Assembly: GCF_029674545.1 (NCBI RefSeq)
Contig: NZ_CP121354.1
Coordinates: forward strand, 5,837,001-5,901,000
DNA from: Mesorhizobium sp. WSM4904
GTDB lineage: Bacteria > Pseudomonadota > Alphaproteobacteria > Rhizobiales > Rhizobiaceae
DNA: 64,000 nucleotides
Reading direction: 5' to 3'
This document shows positions 1 to 10,166 of the stretch, piece by piece; within the stretch, counting starts at the first letter, position 1; the number at the start of each line of letters is the position of its first letter. The notes under the pieces are model-generated. The model had not been told where the DNA came from, made no database searches, and saw only the letters and a list, made by a program, of their open reading frames with translations. The position numbers and the translations under genes were made by a program.

Positions 1-1140
<1,140 letters not shown>

Positions 1141-1286
1141 TTACTGGCCGTTATGGTTACCGATCAGCGTAAACATTCGGTGAAGGCCGGGCGAGCCCGC
1201 CCCGGCGGTTTGCGAAGACCGGCCCATTGGTGTATGCCGCGCCGCCTGAGGCCAGCCAGGCCATTCCTTTCACGCTTCGGATTGCC

Positions 1287-1976
1287 ATGCCACAGCCAGA
1301 CCTTGTCATCTTCGATTGCGACGGCGTGCTCGTCGATTCCGAAATCGTCGCCGCGCGCGTCGAGGCCGAGCTTCTGACGTCGGCCGGGTTCGAGATCTCG
1401 GCGGAGGAGATTTTCGAGACCTATGCCGGGCTGACCTTCAAGGACATCATGCTGCGGCTCGAAGAGAAGTCCCACATCCCGTTCCAGGCCTCGCTGATCG
1501 ACCGCGCCGAGGAGCTCGTCGACCGCAAGCTGCGCAGCGACGTGCGCGTCATCGACGGCGCCCGCGAGGCGGTGGCTGCCGTCACCGCGCCGCGGGCCGT
1601 CTGCTCGAATTCGCGCAAGGAACGGATCGAGTTCATGCTCGACAAGGTGCGCCTGCTGCCCTTCTTCGCCGGCCGCATCTTTTCGGGCCTCGACATCCCG
1701 AGCAAGAAGACCAAGCCGGCGCCGGACGTGTTCCTCTTCGCAGCCGAACAGCTCGGCGCGAACCCGAAGAACACCTTCGTCATCGAGGATTCCGTGCACG
1801 GCGTCACCGGCGCCCGGGCGGCAGGCATGCGCGTCATCGGCTTCACCGGCGCCGGGCACAGCTATCCCGGCCACGCCGACGCGCTGACCGAGGCCGGCGC
1901 CGAAACGGTCATCCGCCGCTTCGCGGAACTCGGCAGCACGATTGCGGCGCTGTCAGAGTGGTCGGAAGACGCCTAG
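1287..1976 (+). CDS. HAD-superfamily phosphatase, beta-phosphoglucomutase-like
   Basis: This 229-residue protein starts with the HAD motif I (FDCDGVLVDSE) about ten residues in, if the ATG at 1287 is used. The upstream in-frame start at 1227 would add 20 unconserved residues. Motif II is the Ser in CSNS, motif III the Lys in the KKTKPAPD stretch, and motif IV the acidic IEDS. An alpha-helical cap lies between motifs I and II, which places it with the subfamily I phosphatases and phosphomutases acting on small sugar phosphates. The substrate cannot be read from the sequence. It is divergent from ccrM and has no operon partner. Confidence 0.85.
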   Translation: MPQPDLVIFDCDGVLVDSEIVAARVEAELLTSAGFEISAEEIFETYAGLTFKDIMLRLEEKSHIPFQASLIDRAEELVDRKLRSDVRVIDGAREAVAAVTAPRAVCSNSRKERIEFMLDKVRLLPFFAGRIFSGLDIPSKKTKPAPDVFLFAAEQLGANPKNTFVIEDSVHGVTGARAAGMRVIGFTGAGHSYPGHADALTEAGAETVIRRFAELGSTIAALSEWSEDA

Positions 1977-2008
1977 GGTTCGCTGGAAACTCTAGCCAAC
2001 ACCCTTGG

Positions 2009-2752
2009 CTAGTTCGTCGCAGCCGCGGCGACGCGCTTCTTCCGCTTGCCTTTCGACTTGTCCGCCGCGGCAGGCGCGTTTTCGTCGTAGCCGGCATAGG
2101 CCTGATAGTCGGTCGCACTGGGCTCCGGCACCACGACATTGGCGTCGGTGAAGACGAACTGCGTGGCGGCCGAAGGATCGGTGACCTGCACCTGATACTG
2201 ATGAAGCTGCGAATAGAGCACGTCGGGCCCGTGCTGGACCGCGACGCGGATCGGCATGGTGACGGTACCGGGCGCAAACAGCGGCCCCGGCACGACCTTG
2301 CCGGCGACCGCGATCTTCATCGTCAGCTGGCCGTTTTCGTGCGTGCAGTCGCGCGTCACGTCGGTGATCGAGGCCTGGTAGATGATCTTGGCGGGATCGC
2401 GATTGGGGTCGACCGGCTGACCGTCGGGGCTGGTCTGCGCCGCCGCGGCGGCCGCAGCCTCGGCATCCGCCGCGGCGTCAGCCTTCTTTTTCTTCGGCTT
2501 GGCGGCCGTGCCTTTGGCGTAGGTGTTGAAGAAGGCGGTGCCGTCGCGCAGCGTCACCTTCGGGCAGTAGGCGCGCAGCTGGCTGGCAAGCACTTTCGGG
2601 TCCTGCGGCGGTGGCGGCGCCGTCGGGTCCTTCTTGCCGAGACCGAAGTTCAGAATGCCATTGTCGCTCGATTGGCAGCCTGCGGCGGCAAGCATAAAGC
2701 CGGTTAGCGCCAGACCCGCGACAAGACGACGGTTGACCGAATAAAACGCCAT
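2009..2752 (-). CDS. Putative lipoprotein with Ala-rich low-complexity segment
   Basis: The 247-residue product begins with a basic n-region and hydrophobic stretch ending in a lipobox-like LAAAGC, so it is probably an outer- or inner-membrane lipoprotein. I chose the ATG at 2752 because a GAGGGAA ribosome site lies about 9 bases upstream. The GTG at 2761 sits directly on that site. A central Ala/Lys-rich stretch (KKKKADAAADAEAAAAAAA) interrupts two otherwise beta-type halves, and the C-terminus is basic (KGKRKKRVAAAA). Only a few cysteines follow the lipobox. I do not recognise a characterised family. It lies divergent from thrC and convergent with the HAD gene. Confidence 0.75.
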   Translation of the reverse strand: MAFYSVNRRLVAGLALTGFMLAAAGCQSSDNGILNFGLGKKDPTAPPPPQDPKVLASQLRAYCPKVTLRDGTAFFNTYAKGTAAKPKKKKADAAADAEAAAAAAAQTSPDGQPVDPNRDPAKIIYQASITDVTRDCTHENGQLTMKIAVAGKVVPGPLFAPGTVTMPIRVAVQHGPDVLYSQLHQYQVQVTDPSAATQFVFTDANVVVPEPSATDYQAYAGYDENAPAAADKSKGKRKKRVAAAATN

Positions 2753-2880
2753 GAACTGCACTTCCCTCTCACAAAGCCGGTGACGTATATCAACGCCGCG
2801 GCGAAAATGCGACTGAGCCGGCTCGGAAAATTAACCAATTTGCCGTGGATGATGCGGCCGGCAGCTATGGGCTTTTGACG

Positions 2881-4278
2881 ATGCAATATGTGAGTACCCG
2901 CGGGGATGCGCCCGTGCTTGGATTTTCCGACGCGGTGCTGGCCGGGCTGGCACGCGACGGCGGGCTTTACGTGCCGCGCGAATGGCCGCGGTTCTCGGCC
3001 GCCGACATCCGCGCCATGCGCGGCCTTGCCTATCCCGATCTTGCCATCCGCGTCTTGACGCCCTTCCTCGGCGGCGAGATCGCCGCGCCCGTCTTCGAAC
3101 GGCTGGTGCGCGAAGCCTATGCGACTTTCCGCCACGAGGCGGTCTGCCCGTTGGTGCAGACCGGCACCAACAGCTTCGTCCTCGAACTCTTCCACGGCCC
3201 GACGCTCGCCTTCAAGGACGTGGCGATGCAGCTGCTCGCGCGGCTGATGGACCATGTGCTTGCCGAGCGGGGCAAGCGCGCCACCATCGTCGGCGCGACC
3301 TCGGGCGATACCGGCGGGGCTGCGATAGACGCTTTTGCCGGCCGCGACCGCACCGACATCTTCGTCCTTTTCCCGCACGGCAAGGTCTCGCCGGTGCAGC
3401 AGCGGCAGATGACGACCTCCAGGGCCGCCAATGTCCATGCGCTGTCGATCGAAGGCAATTTCGACGATTGCCAGGGCCTGGTGAAGGACATGTTCAACGA
3501 CCACGGCTTCCGCGACCGTGTGTCGCTGTCGGGCGTCAATTCGATCAACTGGGCCCGCATCATGGCCCAGATCGTCTATTATTTCTCGTCGGCGCTGTCG
3601 CTCGGCGCGCCCGACCGGCCGGTGTCCTTCACCGTGCCGACCGGCAATTTCGGCGATATTTTCGCAGGCTACGCCGCCAAGCGCATGGGGCTGCCGGTCG
3701 AGCGGCTGATCATCGCCACCAACGACAACGACATTCTGGCGCGCACATTATCGAGCGGCGAATACCGCACCATGGGCGTGTTCGCCACCACTTCGCCGTC
3801 GATGGACATCCAGGTGTCGTCGAACTTCGAGCGCCTGCTGTTCGAGGCAGCAGACCGCGATGCCGCGACGGTCAGGCGCTACATGAACGGGCTGAAGCAA
3901 TCCGGCGCATTCACCATCGAAGCGGACGAACTGGCGCGCATCCGCGCCGAATTCGACGCCGGCCGCGCCAGCGTCGAGGAGGTCGCCGCGACCATCCGCA
4001 AGACGCTTGAGCGGAGCAGCTATCTCATCGATCCGCACACGGCCGCCGCCGCGCATGTGGCGGCAGCCCACGCCTCGGGCGCCGTGCCGATGGTGGTGCT
4101 CGGCACCGCGCATCCGGCGAAGTTCCCGGCGGCGGTCCAGGCCGCCAGCGGCGTTACCCCGGCGCTTCCCTCGTGGCTGGGTGACTTGATGACAGCCGAC
4201 GAAAAGTACACCATACTTCCATCCGAGCTGAAAATGGTGGAAGATTACGTGAGCCGCCACACGCGGGCGGCCCGTTAG
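2881..4278 (+). CDS. thrC: Threonine synthase
   Basis: This 465-residue PLP-dependent enzyme converts O-phosphohomoserine to threonine. Visible signatures are the N-terminal STRG...LGFSDAVLAGLARDGGLY segment typical of the bacterial thrC type, the PLP-lysine segment HGPTLAFKDVAMQ, the phosphate/PLP loop GATSGDTGGAA, and VPTGNFGDIFAGY. The ATG at 2881 gives the usual N-terminus. A GTG at 2845 is in frame but would add 12 unconserved residues. The M16 peptidase follows after 14 bases, an arrangement common in rhizobia. The partner homoserine kinase (thrB) lies elsewhere in the window at 13182-14144. Confidence 0.96.
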   Translation: MQYVSTRGDAPVLGFSDAVLAGLARDGGLYVPREWPRFSAADIRAMRGLAYPDLAIRVLTPFLGGEIAAPVFERLVREAYATFRHEAVCPLVQTGTNSFVLELFHGPTLAFKDVAMQLLARLMDHVLAERGKRATIVGATSGDTGGAAIDAFAGRDRTDIFVLFPHGKVSPVQQRQMTTSRAANVHALSIEGNFDDCQGLVKDMFNDHGFRDRVSLSGVNSINWARIMAQIVYYFSSALSLGAPDRPVSFTVPTGNFGDIFAGYAAKRMGLPVERLIIATNDNDILARTLSSGEYRTMGVFATTSPSMDIQVSSNFERLLFEAADRDAATVRRYMNGLKQSGAFTIEADELARIRAEFDAGRASVEEVAATIRKTLERSSYLIDPHTAAAAHVAAAHASGAVPMVVLGTAHPAKFPAAVQAASGVTPALPSWLGDLMTADEKYTILPSELKMVEDYVSRHTRAAR

Positions 4279-4292
4279 GGAGTAGTTGCCAT

Positions 4293-5585
4293 ATGGGTGT
4301 TGAGGTAAGCCGTCTGTCGAACGGCCTGACGGTCGCCACCGAAACCCTTCCAAGCCTCGAATCCGTTGCCCTTGGCGCCTGGGTGAAGTCGGGCGCCCGC
4401 AATGAACGCGATGAAGAGCATGGCATGGCCCATCTGCTCGAGCACATGGCGTTCAAGGGAACCAAGCGGCGCAGCGCCTTCCAGATCGCCTCGGAAATCG
4501 AGAATGTCGGCGGCGAGATCAATGCCGCCACCAGCGTCGAGACGACGTCCTACTATGCCAGGGTGCTCTCCGACGACGTGCCGCTGGCGGTCGATATCCT
4601 GGCCGACATCCTGCAGGAGTCTGAATTCGACCCCGAGGAGTTGGAGCGCGAGCAGCATGTGATCCTGCAGGAGATCGGCGCCGCGCACGACACGCCCGAC
4701 GACATCGTCTTCGACCGTTTCACCGAAACCGCCTTCCGCCACCAGACCATCGGCCGCTCGATCCTCGGCACGCCGGAGACGGTCAAATCCTTCACCTCCA
4801 GGCAGTTGCACGACTTCATCGAACGGCAGTATGGAGCCGAGCGCATGGTGATCGTGGCCGCCGGCGACATCAAGCACGACAATTTCGTGCGCGAGGTGGA
4901 AAAACAGCTCGGCGGCTTCCGCGCCAAGGCTACCAGCAACATCCCGCAATATGCGCAATATGTCGGCGGCGACTTCCGCGAGGACCGCGACCTGATGGAC
5001 GCGCAGATCGTGCTCGGCTTCGAGGGCCGCGCCTACCACGTGCGCGACTTCTACGCCTCGCAGGTGCTGTCGATGATCCTGGGCGGCGGCATGTCGTCGA
5101 GGCTGTTCCAGGAAGTGCGCGAGAAGCGCGGCCTGTGCTATTCGGTCTATGCCTTCCATTGGGGCTTCTCAGACACCGGTATTTTCGGCGTGCACGCCGC
5201 GACCGGGCAGAGCGACATCGCCAAGCTGGTGCCGGTCATCATCGACGAGCTGCAGAAAGCCGGCGAGAGCATCCAGCAGGATGAGCTCGACCGCGCACGT
5301 GCGCAATATCGCGCCGGCCTCATCATGTCGGCGGAAAGCCCGGCAAGCCGCGCCTCGCAGATCGCCAGGCAGTTGCTCCTGTTCGGCCGACCGATCGCCA
5401 AGGAGGAGCTGATGGAGCGGCTGGCGGCGCTGACCGTCGAGCGGCTGACCGACCTCTCCTCGCGGCTGTTCTCGACCAAGCCGACGCTGACGGCGGTCGG
5501 CCCCGTGGGCACGCTGGCGCCCTACGAGGCGATCCTCGAATCGCTTGCTGGCCCGCAGACGACGGCCCGCAGGCTCGCCGTCTAA
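4293..5585 (+). CDS. M16 family zinc metallopeptidase (processing-peptidase-like)
   Basis: The protein has 430 residues, the size of single-unit M16B peptidases. The inverted zinc motif HLLEH is at residues 47-51, with the downstream glutamate ligand in the EREQHVILQEI segment. A glycine-rich loop (GGGMSSRLFQEVREKRGL) in the second half matches the substrate-binding half of mitochondrial processing peptidases. Without a signal peptide it is probably cytoplasmic. It follows thrC by 14 bases with its own AGGGAG ribosome site, so the two are probably co-transcribed. The physiological substrate is unknown. Confidence 0.92.
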   Translation: MGVEVSRLSNGLTVATETLPSLESVALGAWVKSGARNERDEEHGMAHLLEHMAFKGTKRRSAFQIASEIENVGGEINAATSVETTSYYARVLSDDVPLAVDILADILQESEFDPEELEREQHVILQEIGAAHDTPDDIVFDRFTETAFRHQTIGRSILGTPETVKSFTSRQLHDFIERQYGAERMVIVAAGDIKHDNFVREVEKQLGGFRAKATSNIPQYAQYVGGDFREDRDLMDAQIVLGFEGRAYHVRDFYASQVLSMILGGGMSSRLFQEVREKRGLCYSVYAFHWGFSDTGIFGVHAATGQSDIAKLVPVIIDELQKAGESIQQDELDRARAQYRAGLIMSAESPASRASQIARQLLLFGRPIAKEELMERLAALTVERLTDLSSRLFSTKPTLTAVGPVGTLAPYEAILESLAGPQTTARRLAV

Positions 5586-5591
5586 CCCTAA

Positions 5592-5636
5592 GCAGGTTTC
5601 GCAAAAGTGTCCCACGGTTTTGCGATCAAAACCTGC
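5592..5636. repeat. Nested palindrome carrying the shared AAAAGTGT-N4-CGGTTTT core (copy 1)
   Basis: Outer arms GCAGGTTT (5592-5599) and AAACCTGC (5629-5636) enclose inner arms CGCAAAA (5600-5606) and TTTTGCG (5618-5624). The core spans 5603-5621. It sits just after the stop codon of the M16 peptidase gene. It resembles the small intergenic palindromes (RIME-type) abundant in rhizobial genomes, and could act as a transcript 3' end structure. Confidence 0.8.
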
Positions 5637-5651
5637 GAGAAACCAGGGAAT

Positions 5652-5693
5652 CTAAGCAGATATTCGTGGGGCATCCCACGAATATCTGCTTAG
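5652..5693. repeat. Perfect 19-bp hairpin between M16 peptidase and GNAT genes
   Basis: Bases 5652-5670 are exactly complementary to 5675-5693, with a four-base loop (GCAT). No T-tract follows on either side, so it is not a canonical rho-independent terminator. It ends ten bases before the GTG start of the acetyltransferase and occupies the place where a ribosome-binding site would normally lie. Confidence 0.9.
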
Positions 5694-5703
5694 TTCCAGA
5701 GCC

Positions 5704-6300
5704 GTGTTCGCGCTCCCTTTCTTTCGCCGCGACCTGCCGGCACTGAAGGGCGAAAAGGTCACGTTGCGCGTGCCGCTGACCAACGACTACCGCGAGTGGT
5801 CGGCGCTGCGCGGCGAAAGCCGCGCCTTCCTGGAGCCATGGGAGCCGCGCTGGCAGCCGGACGAGCTCGACCGCACCGCCTGGCGGATGCGCATCAGCCG
5901 CTACCGCGAGGACTATGCGCAAGGCACGGCCATCGCCTTCTTCATCTTCGAGAAGTCGAGCGGCAAGCTCGCCGGCGGCATCACGCTCGGCAACATCCGC
6001 CACGGCGTCGCGCAAAGCGGCCATATCGGCTACTGGATCGGCGAGCGCTTCGGCGGCCGCGGCCTGATGACCGACGCGGTCAAGCTGGTGTCGCGTTTTG
6101 CCTTCGATACGCTGAGGTTGCACCGGATCGAGGCTGCCTGTATTCCCGACAACGCCCGGTCGATCCGCGTGCTTGAAAAAGCCGGATTCCGGCGCGAAGG
6201 ACTTCTGCGATCCTATCTCAGGATCAACGGCATCTGGCAGGATCACTACCTCTACGCCCGGATAGCGGACGATCCGCCGGGCGATGGAACGAAGGGCTGA
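5704..6300 (+). CDS. GNAT family N-acetyltransferase, RimJ/RimL-like
   Basis: The 198-residue protein carries the acetyl-CoA binding region of the GNAT fold: a beta4 strand (GHIGYWIGE), then the pyrophosphate loop RFGGRGLMTDAVKL, and a C-terminal motif (NARSIRVLEKAGFRREG) typical of RimJ/RimL enzymes that acetylate protein N-termini. Ribosomal protein as substrate is only a family inference. The start is a GTG at 5704. No clear Shine-Dalgarno is visible because the upstream bases belong to a perfect hairpin. The stop codon is three bases from the next gene's start, so translation of the two is probably coupled. Confidence 0.9.
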   Translation: MFALPFFRRDLPALKGEKVTLRVPLTNDYREWSALRGESRAFLEPWEPRWQPDELDRTAWRMRISRYREDYAQGTAIAFFIFEKSSGKLAGGITLGNIRHGVAQSGHIGYWIGERFGGRGLMTDAVKLVSRFAFDTLRLHRIEAACIPDNARSIRVLEKAGFRREGLLRSYLRINGIWQDHYLYARIADDPPGDGTKG

Positions 6301-6303
6301 TAT

Positions 6304-9192
6304 GTGACGAATTTTCCGCGAATCGCGTCGCTGTTCGCCCTCATCCTGGCGATCTTCGTCGCGCTCTCGGCAGCCGCGCCCGCGCTCGCCGTCGAGCCGA
6401 TCAAGATCGCCCGCGACGACAAGGCGCTCGACCTTTCGGGCGCCGTCGAGATCTACCGGAACCAGGGCGACAATTTCCAGGTCTCGACCGCGCCCGGCCC
6501 CGACGGCATCGTGCGGCGCATCGAGGTCGAGGCCAAGGACGCGCGCTCGACCGGCGACTGGGCGGTGTTCGCGCTCGCCAATACCACCGACCAGCAGCTC
6601 GACCGGCTGATCGTCGCGCCGCATTTCCGGCTGGTGAATTCCGGCATCTTCTGGCCGGACCTCGGCTCCACCCGCATCGCCGCGATCACGCCCAGCGAAG
6701 GCTTCGCGCTCGACCGCCAGACCAGCCCGGACGCCGACGTTTTCCGGGTGACGCTGAACCCCGGAACGGTCGTCACATTCGTGGCCGAGCTCGCCTCGCC
6801 GAAGCTGCCCCAGGTCTATCTGTGGGAACCTGAATCCTACAAGGACTCGGTCAATTCCTACACGCTGTTCCGCGGCATCGTCATCGGCATCGCCGGGCTT
6901 CTGGCACTGTTCCTGACCATCCTGTTCGTGGTCAAGGGAACCTCGATGTTCCCGGCCACGGCCGCTCTCGCCTGGGCGGTGCTCGCTTATATCTGCGTCG
7001 ATTTCGGCTTCCTCAACAAGGTCATCGAGATCTCGCCCGGCAACGAGCAGATGTGGCGGGCGGGCACGGAAGTGGCGCTGGCGGCGACCTTCGTGGTGTT
7101 CCTGTTCGCCTATCTCAACCTCAACCGATGGCATGGCCATTTCAGCTATGGCGCCCTGGTCTGGATCCTCGGGCTGCTCTTGATTGCCGGTGTGGCCATC
7201 GTCGATCCGGCGGTCGCCGCCGGCATCGCCCGCATCTCGTTCGCCGCCACCGCGCTCACCGGTCTCGGCCTCATCATCTTCCTCGGCATTCGCGGTTATG
7301 ACCGCGCGATCATGCTGGTGCCGAGCTGGGTGATGGTGCTGCTATGGCTATGCGGATCGTGGATGGCGATCACCGGCATGCTGGACAACGACATCGCCCA
7401 GCCGGCGTTGGGCGGCGGCCTGATCCTGATCATCCTCCTGATCGGCTTTACCGTCATGCAGCACGCCTTTGCCGGCGGCGCGCTGCACCAGGGCCTGTTC
7501 TCCGATCTCGAGCGCCAGGCGCTCGCGGTCGCCGGATCGGGCGACACAGTGTGGGACTGGGACGTGCTGCGCGACCGCGTCGTGACCAAGCCCGACATCA
7601 GCCTGCAGCTCGGCCTTGCCCCCAACAGCCTGTCGGGTGCCGCGCGCAACTGGCTGCCGGTGCTGCATGCCGACGACCGCGACACTTTTCGCACCACGCT
7701 CGACGTGGTGCTGGAACACCGGCGCGGCCGGGTGGCCCAGAATTTCCGCCTGCGCGGCGCCGACGGGCACTATCACTGGTTCTCGCTGCGCGCCCGTCCG
7801 GTGATCGGATCGGACGGCGAGGTGATCCGCTGCGTCGGCACGATGGTCGACGTGACCGAGCAGAAGAAGTCCGAGGAAAGGCTGCTGCACGACGCCGTGC
7901 ACGACAACCTCACCGGCCTGCCCAACCGCGAGCTGTTCATGAACCGGCTGGAGGCGATCATCTCGATCGCCCGCACCGAGGACAAGGTGCGCCCGACCGT
8001 CTTCGTCATCGACATCGACCGCTTCAAGCAGGTCAATGACGGTCTCGGCATCTCGGCCGGCGACACTATCCTGCTGACGATCGCGCGCCGGCTGCACAGA
8101 CTGCTGAAGCCAAAGGATTCGCTGTCGCGCTTTGCCGGCGACCAGTTCGCGCTGATGCTGCTCTCCGAGCAGGATCCGGCGCGCATCGCCGCCATGGCCG
8201 ATGCCATCAAACACGCGATCAACAACCCGATCACCTTCGCCAAGCGCGAGATCGTGCTCACTGCCTCGATCGGCTTGATCACCTGGACGACGGCGCAGAC
8301 CTCGTCCGAGGACATGGTCAAGGACGCCGAGCTTGCCATGCACCAGGCCAAGCGTTTCGGCGGCGACAGGATCGAGCCGTTCCGGCCGGCCTTCCGCACC
8401 GTCGGCACCGACCGGCTGCAGTTCGAATCCGACCTCCGGAGGGCCATCGAGCGGCGCGAGTTCACGCTTGCCTACCAGCCGATCGTGCGGCTGGAGGACG
8501 GCAGCGTCGCCGGCTTCGAGGCGCTGCTGCGCTGGGATCACCCGCGGCGCGGCATGATCCCGCCAGGGGATTTCATCCCGGTGGCCGAGAATTGCGGGCT
8601 GATCGTTCAGCTCGGCCTGTTCGCCATGCAGCAGGCGGCCGAAGATCTGGCGACGTGGCAGAAGCAGATCGGCGACGCGCCGCTGTCGGTCTCGGTCAAC
8701 CTATCGAGCCGGCAGCTCATCCGCCGCGATCTGGTCAGCGATGTCCGCTCCGTCATCGCTCGAGCCAACCTGAAGCCGCGCTGCTTCCGGCTGGAGCTCA
8801 CCGAGTCGCTGGTGATGGACAATCCCGAGCAGACCGCGCATGTGCTGACCAAGCTGAAGCAGCTCGGCATCGGGCTGTCGCTCGACGATTTCGGCACCGG
8901 CTATTCCTCGCTCTCCTATCTGACGCGCTTCCCGTTCGACACGATCAAGATCGACAAGAGCTTCGTCGACGACGCCACGCCGAAGCGGGCGGTGCTGCTC
9001 AAATCCATGGTCAACATGGCGCATGAGCTCGGTCTGTCGGTCGTCGCCGAAGGCATCTCCGACGAAAGCGACGCGCTGGAATTGCGCCAGATGGGCTGCG
9101 AATATGTCCAGAGCTTCATGTTCGGCGCGCCGATGCCCGGCGACCAGGTGCTGAAGACGTTGAGGGAGCAGTATCCGCTTACACAGGCTTAG
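6304..9192 (+). CDS. Membrane-bound PAS-GGDEF-EAL cyclic-di-GMP protein with degenerate GGDEF
   Basis: The 962-residue protein starts with a signal peptide (cleavage near AALAVEP), then a periplasmic domain of about 160 residues and roughly seven hydrophobic helices, resembling 7TMR-DISM sensors. A PAS domain with PAC (around residues 400-520) leads into a GGDEF domain and a C-terminal EAL domain. The signature GGDEF is AGDQF at 611-615, which should abolish diguanylate cyclase activity. EAL (739-741) and the DDFGTG loop (861-866) are intact, so phosphodiesterase activity is predicted, possibly with GTP binding at the dead GGDEF as regulator. The start is GTG at 6304, three bases after the acetyltransferase stop. 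The ATG at 6302 is immediately followed by TGA and cannot be used. Confidence 0.92.
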   Translation: MTNFPRIASLFALILAIFVALSAAAPALAVEPIKIARDDKALDLSGAVEIYRNQGDNFQVSTAPGPDGIVRRIEVEAKDARSTGDWAVFALANTTDQQLDRLIVAPHFRLVNSGIFWPDLGSTRIAAITPSEGFALDRQTSPDADVFRVTLNPGTVVTFVAELASPKLPQVYLWEPESYKDSVNSYTLFRGIVIGIAGLLALFLTILFVVKGTSMFPATAALAWAVLAYICVDFGFLNKVIEISPGNEQMWRAGTEVALAATFVVFLFAYLNLNRWHGHFSYGALVWILGLLLIAGVAIVDPAVAAGIARISFAATALTGLGLIIFLGIRGYDRAIMLVPSWVMVLLWLCGSWMAITGMLDNDIAQPALGGGLILIILLIGFTVMQHAFAGGALHQGLFSDLERQALAVAGSGDTVWDWDVLRDRVVTKPDISLQLGLAPNSLSGAARNWLPVLHADDRDTFRTTLDVVLEHRRGRVAQNFRLRGADGHYHWFSLRARPVIGSDGEVIRCVGTMVDVTEQKKSEERLLHDAVHDNLTGLPNRELFMNRLEAIISIARTEDKVRPTVFVIDIDRFKQVNDGLGISAGDTILLTIARRLHRLLKPKDSLSRFAGDQFALMLLSEQDPARIAAMADAIKHAINNPITFAKREIVLTASIGLITWTTAQTSSEDMVKDAELAMHQAKRFGGDRIEPFRPAFRTVGTDRLQFESDLRRAIERREFTLAYQPIVRLEDGSVAGFEALLRWDHPRRGMIPPGDFIPVAENCGLIVQLGLFAMQQAAEDLATWQKQIGDAPLSVSVNLSSRQLIRRDLVSDVRSVIARANLKPRCFRLELTESLVMDNPEQTAHVLTKLKQLGIGLSLDDFGTGYSSLSYLTRFPFDTIKIDKSFVDDATPKRAVLLKSMVNMAHELGLSVVAEGISDESDALELRQMGCEYVQSFMFGAPMPGDQVLKTLREQYPLTQA

Positions 9193-9266
9193 TCAGGTAC
9201 GTCTGATGCGGCCTGTTCCGGTGGAGTAGCGAGGCCCTCTGCGATTGGCCGTGACATCCATCGCAT

Positions 9267-9424
9267 CGTCATCCTCGGGCTTGACCCGAGGATCCATTCC
9301 GTGACGTTAAGGCGTTGGAAGCGTTTCAGAATTCTGCACCGTTGCATTCCATGGTCGATGTAACGGCATGGATCCTAGGGTCTGCGCGCGTCGCTTCGCT
9401 CCTTGCTCCGCCCTAGGATGACGA
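9267..9424. repeat. Composite palindromic element, copy A
   Basis: The element begins CGTCATCC and ends ATGACG, making complementary termini, with internal matches GGATCCATTCCG / CGGCATGGATCC. The right arm carries the stretch CTAGGGTCTGCGCGCGTCGC, also found in copy B (reverse complement in its left arm) and copy C. Most of the 238-base gap between the EAL gene and yqgE is this element, and nothing coding is visible in it. Confidence 0.85.
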
Positions 9425-9430
9425 CAGCGC

Positions 9431-10039
9431 CTATGCATGCCCCGCGGCGGCGCTGAGATGGGCGAGATCGATGCCGATCGAGGCGAGGATGCGGTCGTAT
9501 TTGCGCTCGATGTCGGCGTCGAACAACAGCTCGGTCGTCGCCGGGCAAGTCAGCCAGCCGTTCTCGGCGATCTCGCTTTCGAGCTGGCCGGCGCCCCAGC
9601 CGGAATAGCCGAGCGCCATCAACGCGTGACGCGGCCCGCGGCCTGTCGAGATGGCCCGCAGAATGTCGACCGTGGCGGTAAGGCAGATGTCGTCGGAGAC
9701 GTTGAGCGAGGATTCCACGCGATAGTCGCCGGAATGCAGCACAAAGCCGCGGCTGCGATCGACCGGCCCGCCATTGCGCACGACGAAATCGCGGGCGTGC
9801 GCCGGCAGGCGGATCGCCTCCTGCTCGTTCATGATGCCAAGCTGCACCAGGAGATCCGGAAACAGCATCTGCTGTGTCTGGTTGATGATCAGGCCCATCG
9901 CGCCCTCGTCGCTGTGGGCGCAGATATAGATGACCGAGCGCGTGAAACGATCGTCCTTCATGCCCGGCATGGCAATCAGGAACTGATCATCGAGAAAGCC
10001 GCGCCCGGCGGCCTTCTTTTTGTGGCGCAACAAGTCCAT
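9431..10039 (-). CDS. YqgE/AlgH family protein (UPF0301)
   Basis: Starting at the ATG at 10039 gives 202 residues, matching YqgE family length. The longer frame to 10132 adds a cysteine-rich segment that lacks family similarity. Recognisable family segments are [16 protein letters not shown] near the N-terminus, [35 protein letters not shown] and [16 protein letters not shown]. The family is widespread in proteobacteria. Its biochemical role is unsettled, although AlgH of Pseudomonas is linked to expression of secreted products. It is divergent from the DsbD-N-like gene, leaving 127 bases for both promoters. Confidence 0.93.
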   Translation of the reverse strand: MDLLRHKKKAAGRGFLDDQFLIAMPGMKDDRFTRSVIYICAHSDEGAMGLIINQTQQMLFPDLLVQLGIMNEQEAIRLPAHARDFVVRNGGPVDRSRGFVLHSGDYRVESSLNVSDDICLTATVDILRAISTGRGPRHALMALGYSGWGAGQLESEIAENGWLTCPATTELLFDADIERKYDRILASIGIDLAHLSAAAGHA

Positions 10040-10166
10040 GAGATTGAGCGTAACGCGTTTCCGCCGCGCCGAAAAGATGGTGAGGCTGCCGGATGTCACG
10101 CAAATATGATACCGGCGGGAACATGAAATCATTGCGCGGCCAAGAACGGGCGATCAAATCACCGCC

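Noticed and set aside
5626..7140. 504-codon open frame on the minus strand
   Set aside because: Antisense to the acetyltransferase and EAL genes; no family similarity.
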